A stretch of 12,865 nucleotides of DNA from JACQRW01 sp964371935 (GTDB taxonomy: Bacteria; Patescibacteriota; Minisyncoccia; Sungbacterales; HO2-52-23): NCBI GenBank assembly GCA_964371935.1, contig CAYJOT010000020.1:1-12865 (forward strand), given 5' to 3'. This document shows positions 1 through 4,730 of the stretch, one piece after another. Below the pieces are notes generated by a model. The model did no database searches. It saw only the letters and a list, made by a program, of their open reading frames with translations, and was not told where the DNA came from. Within the stretch, counting starts at the first letter, position 1. Each line of letters starts with the position of its first letter. The position numbers were made by a program, and so were the translations under genes.

Positions 1-84
1 TGGGTGCGGCAGGACTCGAACCTGCGTAGTCCGTTAGGACGCTGCGTTTACAGCGCAGTACAATTGCCGCTATGTGACGCACCC
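1..84 (-). tRNA. tRNA-Tyr (anticodon GTA)
   Basis: Read on the minus strand, a 7-bp acceptor stem GGGTGCG/CGCACCC closes a class II tRNA. The anticodon stem is CTGCG/CGCAG with loop CTGTAAA, which gives anticodon GTA (Tyr). The variable arm is long (GTCC...GGAC), as expected for bacterial tRNA-Tyr, and the T-arm is GCAGG-TTCGAGT-CCTGC. The discriminator is A at position 1. Whether CCA is encoded cannot be seen because the window starts there. It lies 13 nt downstream of tRNA-Thr and is probably processed from the same transcript. Confidence 0.96.
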
Positions 85-97
85 GTATTTTTCACAC

Positions 98-169
98 AGC
101 CGACCCCGAGAGTCGAACTCGGAACCTTCGCTTTACAAAAGCGCTGCTCTGCCATTGAGCTAGGTCGGC
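98..169 (-). tRNA. tRNA-Thr (anticodon TGT)
   Basis: On the minus strand the acceptor stem GCCGACC/GGTCGGC, D-arm GCTC...GAGC, anticodon loop TTTGTAA (anticodon TGT, Thr) and T-arm with loop TTCGACT form a standard 72-nt class I tRNA. No CCA is encoded and the discriminator base is T. The outermost anticodon-stem pair (27-43) reads G-A, a mismatch. The first 10 nt overlap the 3' end of the upstream protein gene, whose TAG stop is nucleotides T8-A9-G10 of this tRNA. Confidence 0.96.
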
Positions 170-693
170 TCGTCTTTTATGTCGGCAGCCATTTCTGATT
201 TCACTTTAATTTTCCGTGTGCGCACCCTTACCCCTTCAATGTGCCGTTTTCGCGGTGTCCGCACTTGTGTCGCGGCCTCATTTTTGAGAGCGCTCCAGTA
301 GTTGTCGGCATTTTTTTCCACCTCGGTAATTTTTTCGGCTGCGACTTGCTGATCCATATCCTGCTCGCTGATTGACAGCCCGGCAAGCCCGTCGCGCGCC
401 CGGAGTTTTTTTAAGAAACCGACCAAGGCGTTGTCGATCTTGAGCACAAAAATGTGCAGCTTATAGCAAACTTTTCCCAAGAAATTCCAGAAAAGGTTAT
501 GATAATACTCTTCTTTGTAGAACGTTTTGAAGTGCAAAAGAAATATCCGAAGCCGGGCGGAATTCTCGTGCAGCCGCTGGGTAATTACCTCGTCGTGGAT
601 CGCGACGACTTGTGGAATTTTTTCGGAGAGGCGATACCAAAGGGCAAAGCAGCTTCCGACAAATACGATACCGAGTAAAATATCAATAAGCAT
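160..693 (-). CDS. hypothetical membrane-anchored protein overlapping tRNA-Thr
   Basis: I do not recognise this 177-aa protein. Residues 1-20 form one hydrophobic segment (MLIDILLGIVFVGSCFALWY) and look like an N-terminal membrane anchor. The rest is helical, with a basic and aromatic-rich middle (about 35-100) and a charged C-terminal region rich in K, R, E and D. It starts 21 nt after the tsf stop, which suggests co-transcription with rpsB and tsf. The start ATG (691-693) has no clear Shine-Dalgarno site. The last codons and the TAG stop lie inside tRNA-Thr, so RNase P processing of the tRNA 5' end would remove the stop codon from this mRNA. The frame is open over its whole length and has a sensible composition, but function is unknown. 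Confidence 0.72.
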   Translation of the reverse strand: MLIDILLGIVFVGSCFALWYRLSEKIPQVVAIHDEVITQRLHENSARLRIFLLHFKTFYKEEYYHNLFWNFLGKVCYKLHIFVLKIDNALVGFLKKLRARDGLAGLSISEQDMDQQVAAEKITEVEKNADNYWSALKNEAATQVRTPRKRHIEGVRVRTRKIKVKSEMAADIKDEPT

Positions 694-714
694 AAGAAAA
701 AACTTTGGAAAACA

Positions 715-1164
715 CTAAAGTTCAAATCTCACAAATCTGCCTATTTTCATGTTTTCACCGAATTTGCCGATTGATTCGTTGAGAAGATCGCCGATGGTTT
801 TACCCGGGTCTTTTACAAATGGCTGGCCGTGCAGAATCTCGGCATCGGCAGGGTCCATTGCCGCGATGTGCAGTGCAATGTCATGCGCGAATTCTTTGAA
901 CATAGGATTGCGGGCTACGAAATCGGTTTCGCAGAATATCTCGACGAGCGCCCCCATACGGCTGTTCGAATGGATATAGGCCTCTACAATACCAGCACCT
1001 GTTACCCGGGTAGCTTTCTTGATCGCGGCGCTTCCGAGCTTTTGCTCAATCAGCCCAAAGGCACGCGCCATGTCTCCCCCGCTCTCCTCAAGGGCTTTCT
1101 TGACATCAGCCATGCCAGCACCCGTTTTTTCGCGTAGCATCTTAACCTGTTGTGCGATGATCAT
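715..1164 (-). CDS. tsf: elongation factor Ts (short form)
   Basis: EF-Ts is the guanine-nucleotide exchange factor that regenerates EF-Tu-GTP in the cytoplasm. The N-terminal UBA-like signature LREKTGAGMADVKKAL is at residues 10-25 and the EF-Tu-contacting TDFV motif is at 80-83 (within CETDFVARN). At 149 aa the protein is about half the length of the E. coli protein, lacking the second core repeat and coiled-coil module. That reduction is common in mitochondria-like, Thermus-like and Patescibacteria forms. The gene follows rpsB by about 42 nt, keeping the widespread rpsB-tsf order. No Shine-Dalgarno site is visible before the ATG at 1162-1164. The upstream spacer holds part of a palindromic repeat. 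Confidence 0.95.
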   Translation of the reverse strand: MIIAQQVKMLREKTGAGMADVKKALEESGGDMARAFGLIEQKLGSAAIKKATRVTGAGIVEAYIHSNSRMGALVEIFCETDFVARNPMFKEFAHDIALHIAAMDPADAEILHGQPFVKDPGKTIGDLLNESIGKFGENMKIGRFVRFEL

Positions 1165-1190
1165 ACATTGAGAATTTACGCATTTCTATA

Positions 1191-1238
1191 TCATTCCGGC
1201 TGGAGTTTATCCCGCACTTTGATGCGGGACGGGAATGA
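1191..1238. repeat. palindromic repeat element at the 3' end of rpsB
   Basis: The outer arms are TCATTCC (1191-1197) and GGAATGA (1232-1238). Inside is a second perfect stem, TCCCGCA (1210-1216) / TGCGGGA (1223-1229), with a 6-nt loop. Nested GC-rich arms flanked by ATTCC/GGAAT resemble dispersed palindromic repeats found in many bacterial genomes. Only one copy is in this window, so its dispersal is inferred. About 30 nt of it are translated as the last ten residues and stop of S2. Confidence 0.7.
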
Positions 1239-1989
1239 CAACAGATTCATCAGATGTCTGTTTTTTTCTTTGTCCTTCCGCAATCGCGGCTCCGATGCGG
1301 CCGAGCATGTAGCGGAGCGCAGGCAAGGCATCGTCATTTGCCGGAATAGGAAAATCAATGCCGCGAGGATCCGAGTTGCTATCAAGCAGCGCCACCACCG
1401 GGATGCGCAATCGTTTGGCCTCCCGAACTGCCGTAACATCATGAGTCACGTCCACCACAAAGACCGCATCGGGCAGGCGCTTTAGCCGGCGTAGCCCGTC
1501 AAAAAACTTTTTCAGACGGTTCGCCTCTTCTCCTTTTTTAAGCTGTTCGCGTTTGGTGTATTTTTCAAGCTCGCCCGTTGCCCGCTCCCGTTCAAGGGTC
1601 TCCATATACTCAACGCGCTTTGCGATCACCTTGAAATTGGTAAGGCTGCCGCCGATCCACCGCTCAACAAAGTAAGGCATTTGGGTCTCTCCCGCCATCT
1701 CAAGGATGAGCTTGCGGGCAGACGGCTTGGTGCCGACCAGCAGAATCATGCCGCCTTTTGCCGCGGTATCGCGCAGGTATTGCAAAGCGATATGAAGATG
1801 TGCCTTTGTTTTGACCAAATCAAGGATGGAGACGGTATTGCGCATGCCAAAGATATACGGCGCCATTGCCGGATGGTTTTTTGTTTTTGCATGCCCGAAA
1901 TGAACGCCTGCTTTTGCCATGGCATCAAGCTCGGCATCAACGACTTCAGCCTGCTCAACAGCAGGAATTTCAAGAATGGTGTCAGACAT
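1207..1989 (-). CDS. rpsB: 30S ribosomal protein S2
   Basis: S2 binds the 30S subunit near the mRNA exit side. Recognised by AGVHFGHAKTKNHPAMAPYIFG (start of the S2 fold, about residues 27-48), the RWIGGSLTN segment (110-117), the KLP/RLPDAVFVVD region (170-180) and PVVALLDSNSDP (197-208). The ATG at 1987-1989 follows a reasonable AGGA Shine-Dalgarno site 8 nt upstream. Residues 1-25 are an acidic N-terminal extension. The C-terminus after AIAEG (239) is also extended, and residues 251-260 are encoded by a palindromic repeat that also provides the TAA. A weak TATAGT -10-like box is at 2040-2045 on the minus strand, without a convincing -35. Confidence 0.96.
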   Translation of the reverse strand: MSDTILEIPAVEQAEVVDAELDAMAKAGVHFGHAKTKNHPAMAPYIFGMRNTVSILDLVKTKAHLHIALQYLRDTAAKGGMILLVGTKPSARKLILEMAGETQMPYFVERWIGGSLTNFKVIAKRVEYMETLERERATGELEKYTKREQLKKGEEANRLKKFFDGLRRLKRLPDAVFVVDVTHDVTAVREAKRLRIPVVALLDSNSDPRGIDFPIPANDDALPALRYMLGRIGAAIAEGQRKKQTSDESVVIPVPHQSAG

Positions 1990-2065
1990 GAGCGTATCCT
2001 ACCAAAATCCGGCAAAGAACGCAAGGGAAAGTCTTCTCTACTATAGTTGGGCTACTATTTTCTCT

Positions 2066-2074
2066 TGTGGATAA
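2066..2074 (-). promoter_or_regulatory. perfect DnaA-box sequence upstream of rpsB
   Basis: TTATCCACA on the minus strand matches the consensus DnaA box exactly. It lies in the intergenic space between the start of rpsB and the -35 of the divergent small-RNA promoter (2080). One isolated box is not an origin. It could be chance or a DnaA-responsive regulatory site. Confidence 0.35.
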
Positions 2075-2079
2075 CCGCC

Positions 2080-2108
2080 TTGACAGATAACGCCCTATCA
2101 TATATATT
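2080..2108 (+). promoter_or_regulatory. strong sigma70-type promoter for small RNA A
   Basis: TTGACA (2080-2085), a 17-bp spacer and TATATT (2103-2108) are close to ideal. Predicted transcription start is about 2115. There is no good open reading frame immediately downstream; an intrinsic terminator ends the unit at 2185. Confidence 0.8.
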
Positions 2109-2114
2109 TCAAGC

Positions 2115-2185
2115 ATAGGTTGATAGTCCTGCTCCGAACAAAATCCGTTCGGAACCCAAAGACCCCTTCTGGGGTTTTTGTTTTT
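2115..2185 (+). ncRNA. candidate small RNA A (unrecognised)
   Basis: An RNA of about 70 nt is defined by a near-consensus promoter and a strong terminator. It contains AGGTTGATAGTCCTG (2117-2131), perfectly complementary to 2246-2260 in small RNA B. Next come a hairpin CCGAAC/GTTCGG (2134-2139 / 2148-2153) and the terminator hairpin. It does not match SRP, 6S, RNase P, tmRNA or tRNA consensus as far as I can tell. It could be an independent sRNA, an antisense partner of RNA B, or the 5' part of one longer structured RNA with partial read-through at 2185. Confidence 0.5.
2157..2185 (+). terminator. Rho-independent terminator of small RNA A
   Basis: CAAAGACCCC (2157-2166), loop TTCT and GGGGTTTTTG (2171-2180) form a 10-bp stem with one G-U pair, followed by five T residues (2181-2185). 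Confidence 0.85.
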
Positions 2186-2203
2186 CTCAAACTCTATTAT
2201 ACT
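2175..2203 (+). promoter_or_regulatory. possible promoter of small RNA B
   Basis: A good -10 box TATACT (2198-2203) lies within CTATTATACTTG. With a 17-bp spacer the -35 would be TTTTTG (2175-2180), which is weak and overlaps the preceding terminator. The predicted start is at or near 2210, exactly where the GTGGAT closing stem of the next RNA begins. Confidence 0.45.
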
Positions 2204-2209
2204 TGTACT

Positions 2210-2326
2210 GTGGATCCGAGGGCCGAGTCCGAGCGGTCTCGGGGACAGGACTATCAACCTCATCTTTGGGGTTCAACTCCCCCTCAGTCCACGCCAAAGA
2301 ATCTGTTCATCGCGAACGGATTTTTT
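2210..2326 (+). ncRNA. candidate structured RNA B with tRNA-like 3' end
   Basis: The 5' GTGGAT (2210-2215) pairs with GTCCAC (2287-2292, one G-U), followed by G and CCA (2294-2296), so the closed part has a tRNA-like 87-nt frame. A T-arm-like hairpin, GGGG-TTCAACT-CCCC (2268-2282), carries a canonical T-loop. GAG (2218-2220) can pair with CTC just before the 3' closing strand. CCGAG occurs three times (2216-2232), and any copy can pair with CTCGG (2238-2242). No acceptable anticodon arm can be folded, so I do not call a tRNA. The centre (2246-2260) is complementary to RNA A. An intrinsic terminator follows directly. Alternatives are a decayed class II tRNA or a tmRNA- or Y RNA-like module. 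Confidence 0.45.
2300..2326 (+). terminator. Rho-independent terminator of small RNA B
   Basis: AATCTGTTC (2300-2308) pairs with GAACGGATT (2314-2322) in a 9-bp stem with one G-U, loop ATCGC, and runs into six T residues (2321-2326). It begins 4 nt after the CCA of the tRNA-like end. Confidence 0.85.
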
Positions 2327-2394
2327 GTATGGATTGGAAAATACCGCCCTTATTCTTCTGCTTCGCTCAGAGTAAACAAGACCTGGGGAGCAGC

Positions 2395-2423
2395 TTGTAC
2401 TTTCGCGCAAAATCGTGTATACT
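2395..2423 (+). promoter_or_regulatory. promoter of rpmE, giving a nearly leaderless mRNA
   Basis: TTGTAC (2395-2400), 17-bp spacer, TATACT (2418-2423). The expected start is about 2430, only about 3 nt before the rpmE ATG at 2433, so there is no room for a Shine-Dalgarno site. Confidence 0.75.
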
Positions 2424-2432
2424 CGTGTTATT

Positions 2433-2645
2433 ATGAAAAAGGGCATTCATCCAACCTATCATCAGGCATTGATCCAATGCGCATGCGGAAATTCTTTTCC
2501 GGTCGGATCGGCCGCTGCAAAAGACGTTCTTGAGATTGAGATCTGTTCGGCATGCCACCCGTTTTACACCGGTGGGTCAAAGCTCGTGGATACGGCCGGG
2601 CGCGTAGAAAAGTTTAGAGCCCGCCTTGCCAAGAAAAAGCAGTAA
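2433..2645 (+). CDS. rpmE: 50S ribosomal protein L31 (zinc-binding form)
   Basis: A 70-aa L31 starting MKKGIHPTYHQALIQCACGN. The four cysteines C16, C18, C38 and C41 form the zinc-ribbon pattern of the C+ type of L31, followed by HPFYTG (42-47), the family signature. The C-terminus is basic (RARLAKKKQ). An in-frame ATG exists upstream at 2415, but it lies within the promoter (before the -10 box). The family normally begins MK.GIHP, so ATG 2433 is chosen. It has its own promoter and is followed 4 nt later by prfA, a pairing seen in many bacteria, so the two are probably co-transcribed and translationally coupled. Confidence 0.95.
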   Translation: MKKGIHPTYHQALIQCACGNSFPVGSAAAKDVLEIEICSACHPFYTGGSKLVDTAGRVEKFRARLAKKKQ

Positions 2646-2649
2646 CTCC

Positions 2650-3531
2650 GTGGAACTGCACGAGATTCAAAAAATCAAAGAAGCATTACAGTACAAACTC
2701 GCTGACCCCGAGATATATTCTGATCCTTCAAAAGTAAAGAAAGTAATTTTAGAGCTTGCCCGCCTTGAAAAAGAATCAACCGACAACGGGACTGAACCCA
2801 CACAGAATATTATGGTTGAAATACGCGCGGGAGCCGGAGGAGCAGAGGCCGCGCTTTTCGCGCATGATCTGTTCATGATGTACACGCGATTCGCCCAAAA
2901 ACAGGGATGGCGCGTCAATGTACTTGGCGAATCAGAGAGCGAGCTCAAGGGATACAAAGAAGTAGTGTTCGAGGTGGACGGCCGGGGCGCCTATAGGATG
3001 CTCAAGTGGGAATCGGGCGTGCATCGCGTACAGCGCATACCCGAGACCGAGAAGACCGGGCGGATACATACCTCAACCGCATCAGTCGCGGTGCTGCCAA
3101 AAGCGCGCGAGATTGATGTCCAGATCAGACCGCAAGACATCAAGATTGAATTTTTCCGCGCGTCCGGTCCCGGCGGCCAGAATGTAAACAAAGTTGAGAC
3201 CGCGGTGCGCGTATACCATCTTCCGACCGGTTTGATCGTGACGTCGCAGGATTCCCGTTCCCAGCAAAAAAACCGCGAGTCCGCCATGACCATCCTCCGC
3301 ACAAAATTGCTTGACGCCAAAATCCAGGCCGAGCAGAAAAAAACGGCCGCGAAGCGAAAATCACAGATCGGCACTGGCGACCGCTCCGAGAAAATCCGCA
3401 CCTATAACTTCCCCCAGGACCGCGTCACCGACCACCGCATCAAAGAGTCATGGCATAATATTCCGTCAATCCTGGAGGGAAATATTGAAGCGATTGTGGG
3501 GGCGCTACAGAAAGCGGGACAGGTTAATTAA
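2650..3531 (+). CDS. prfA: peptide chain release factor 1, N-terminally reduced
   Basis: RF1 reads UAA and UAG stop codons and triggers peptide release. Numbering is from the GTG at 2650: the tripeptide decoding motif P-x-T is PET at 131-133, as in RF1 and not the SPF of RF2. The catalytic GGQ is at 175-177 within SGPGGQNVNK. The conserved GTGDRSEKIRTYNFPQDRVTDHR stretch is at 241-263. At 293 aa it is about 65 residues shorter than typical RF1. The loss is in N-terminal domain 1; the remaining N-terminus goes almost straight to EIRAGAGGAEAALFAHDL. The start is uncertain: GTG 2650 lies 4 nt past the rpmE stop, while an in-frame TTG at 2626 would add 8 residues and overlap rpmE. Neither has a clear Shine-Dalgarno site. 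Confidence 0.94.
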   Translation: MELHEIQKIKEALQYKLADPEIYSDPSKVKKVILELARLEKESTDNGTEPTQNIMVEIRAGAGGAEAALFAHDLFMMYTRFAQKQGWRVNVLGESESELKGYKEVVFEVDGRGAYRMLKWESGVHRVQRIPETEKTGRIHTSTASVAVLPKAREIDVQIRPQDIKIEFFRASGPGGQNVNKVETAVRVYHLPTGLIVTSQDSRSQQKNRESAMTILRTKLLDAKIQAEQKKTAAKRKSQIGTGDRSEKIRTYNFPQDRVTDHRIKESWHNIPSILEGNIEAIVGALQKAGQVN

Positions 3532-3542
3532 GCTCGTGCTAA

Positions 3543-3570
3543 TTGACAGGAATTTCCTTTTTGATAATAT
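3543..3570 (+). promoter_or_regulatory. extended -10 promoter of the DUF4258/DUF2283-like pair
   Basis: TTGACA (3543-3548), 16-bp spacer and TAATAT (3565-3570), preceded by TG one base upstream (3562-3563), an extended -10. The expected start, about 3577, falls on the base before the GTG at 3578. Confidence 0.65.
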
Positions 3571-3577
3571 TTTATAT

Positions 3578-3829
3578 GTGACTCACTTTACGAAACATGC
3601 ACTGGAAAAATTCACCATTTTGAGACAGCATAATTTTACTATTTCCAAATCTGCAGTTCTCCAAACCGTAGATGATCCAGATCTTATTGATCGCTCACGC
3701 ACACCGCTGAAAATTGCACAGCGCACTTTTGACAAAGACCATGTGTTACGGGTAGTATATAAGGAGCAGGGAGATATCAAAACAATTATTACTTTTTATC
3801 CTGGCAGGCGAACCCAATATGAAAAATAA
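3578..3829 (+). CDS. DUF4258-like small protein, possible toxin
   Basis: An 83-aa protein beginning THFTKHALEKF. The features are an early H-x-x-x-x-ALEKF helix, a central VDDPDLIDRSRTP stretch and a C-terminal DHVLRVVYKE...IKTIITFYPGRR strand pair. This resembles the DUF4258 family, small proteins often next to a DUF2283 partner and thought to be RelE/BrnT-like toxins. The frame is open further upstream, and GTG 3536 would add 14 residues (MLIDRNFLFDNILY). I choose GTG 3578 because the promoter at 3543-3570 places the transcript start right before it and the family usually starts near this histidine motif. It overlaps the next gene by 11 nt. The family assignment is by eye and the toxin role is inferred. 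Confidence 0.6.
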   Translation: MTHFTKHALEKFTILRQHNFTISKSAVLQTVDDPDLIDRSRTPLKIAQRTFDKDHVLRVVYKEQGDIKTIITFYPGRRTQYEK

Positions 3830-4058
3830 TACGCACAAAAAAGGAAAAATGAGCTATGAACCGGAGTCGGATGTCCTGCGGATTGAGACAAGTTCAAGAC
3901 AAATTGACTATGCAACCGAAATCGGCAACATGGTAGTTCACTTCAGCCCTGAAGGAATTCCGGTATATTTTGAAATACTTGAAGCAAGCAAGTTTCTCAA
4001 ACAAGCGGCAACCCTTCTTCGTCCTGCTCATCTCGACATACTGGCTCACGCTGGCTAA
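3819..4058 (+). CDS. DUF2283 family protein, possible antitoxin
   Basis: A 79-aa protein with the DUF2283 pattern: MSYEPESDVLRIE near the start, then Y-A-T-E-I-G-N-M-V-V-H-F-S-P-E-G and FEILEASKFLK (about residues 52-62). The family is a small beta-rich fold usually paired with DUF4258-like genes. The ATG at 3819 overlaps the upstream gene by 11 nt and has a weak AGG about 10 nt upstream. An in-frame ATG at 3849 (69 aa) aligns with the usual family start and has AAGGA only 3 nt before it, so the start is uncertain. The order and overlap suggest a two-gene unit; the antitoxin role is inferred from the pairing. Confidence 0.65.
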   Translation: MKNNTHKKGKMSYEPESDVLRIETSSRQIDYATEIGNMVVHFSPEGIPVYFEILEASKFLKQAATLLRPAHLDILAHAG

Positions 4059-4105
4059 AAAATCAAACGATCACCGCGTAAAGCATTATAAAAAAGCTGC
4101 TCTTT

Positions 4106-4723
4106 TTACAAAGCGGCTGGTTTTTGTGCGAGGAGATAGGAGTTTTGGTTATACATAGGCGACCCATCCTCAAATGTTCCGCCCTGAGCGATCATTTCTT
4201 CATAGAAACAAATTTTCCAATCGCTATATGCGGCATGCAGTTCCCATGGTTCTGGATAATAATTTTCACCAGTAAGTCCTGACTGGAAAAAATGTCCGTT
4301 CGTTGTGTGGGCGGTCACAATATTTACTCCACCGGGAACCGTATGTTTGCGCATCTCGTCAATCAATGTTTTCCCATCTGCGCACATCAAGTGATGCAAT
4401 ACAAAGGAGCAGATAATGATCGCATAATTCTGCGGAATACCTTCTTGAAGAACATCAACCCTTTTTGCGCTTAAAGGTAAATGTTCGACACTCGCAATGT
4501 CTTGCAAGAGCGCAATTGCACGGGATGAGATATCAATGCATTGTACGCGAAAACCCCGACGAGCAAATTCTATAGCACACGATCCCCGCCCGCACCCGAT
4601 ATCCAATACTTCTCCCAACGCCGGATGCAGCGAGCGTGGCAAAAAATCCAGTATAGCAGGAGGAGAAATTTCTACAGCTTCTGCGTACATTTCGTCATAG
4701 AAGCTGGCGAGTTCTTTATCCAT
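4106..4723 (-). CDS. TehB-like class I SAM-dependent methyltransferase
   Basis: A 205-aa cytoplasmic methyltransferase with the SAM-binding motif I VLDIGCGRGSCAIEFARRGF and the acidic motif VQCIDIS at the end of strand 2. IIICSFVLHHL corresponds to motif IV. The EMRKHTVPGGVNIVTAHTT segment and the later YSDWKICFYEEM resemble TehB-type enzymes (tellurite-resistance family methyltransferases). The true substrate is unknown; the family also includes general thiol, metalloid and small-molecule methyltransferases. ATG 4721-4723 is chosen because AAGGGAG lies 7 nt upstream. A TTG at 4729 is in frame but too close to that site. It has its own promoter and converges on the DUF2283 gene, with only 47 bp between the stops and no clear terminator in it. 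Confidence 0.85.
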   Translation of the reverse strand: MDKELASFYDEMYAEAVEISPPAILDFLPRSLHPALGEVLDIGCGRGSCAIEFARRGFRVQCIDISSRAIALLQDIASVEHLPLSAKRVDVLQEGIPQNYAIIICSFVLHHLMCADGKTLIDEMRKHTVPGGVNIVTAHTTNGHFFQSGLTGENYYPEPWELHAAYSDWKICFYEEMIAQGGTFEDGSPMYNQNSYLLAQKPAAL

Positions 4724-4730
4724 AGTCAAT

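Larger units (their letters stand above)
2117..2260. repeat. perfect 15-bp inverted repeat spanning two small RNAs
   Basis: The left arm AGGTTGATAGTCCTG is at 2117-2131 and the right arm CAGGACTATCAACCT is at 2246-2260. The arms enclose the first terminator and the second promoter. A second inverted pair, AAAATCCGTTCG (2140-2151) and CGAACGGATTTT (2313-2324), is not nested with the first, so the whole is not a simple hairpin or a terminal inverted repeat. Confidence 0.85.

Noticed and set aside
454..1137. Plus-strand open frames opposite the hypothetical gene and tsf
   Set aside because: They are shadows of the conserved tsf and of the longer minus-strand frame, with no recognisable features.
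2117..2260. Small transposable element with 15-bp terminal inverted repeats
   Set aside because: No target-site duplication flanks the arms, and the right arm lies within a larger structured unit whose own stems extend beyond it.
1982..2263. Minus-strand 93-aa open frame upstream of rpsB
   Set aside because: It overlaps the start of rpsB and runs antisense through both small-RNA units and their terminators, with no domain-like composition.
2210..2296. Class II tRNA gene (Leu, Ser or Sec)
   Set aside because: Closing stem, T-arm and CCA are tRNA-like, but no D-arm position leaves a 5-bp anticodon stem with a 7-nt loop. Shifting the acceptor to fit TCAGTCC-A breaks the 5' pairing. Kept as an unassigned structured RNA.
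2115..2296. tmRNA, 6S or SRP RNA
   Set aside because: Too short for tmRNA and no tag reading frame; an internal strong terminator argues against 6S; the conserved SRP loop (GGAAGGAAGCAGCC-like) is absent.
2120..2533. Plus-strand 137-aa open frame
   Set aside because: It crosses two terminators and the rpmE promoter and overlaps rpmE in another frame.
4059..4105. Bidirectional terminator between DUF2283 and the methyltransferase
   Set aside because: The only candidate stem is AT-rich (AAAAAG/CTTTTT) with no GC core, too weak to call.
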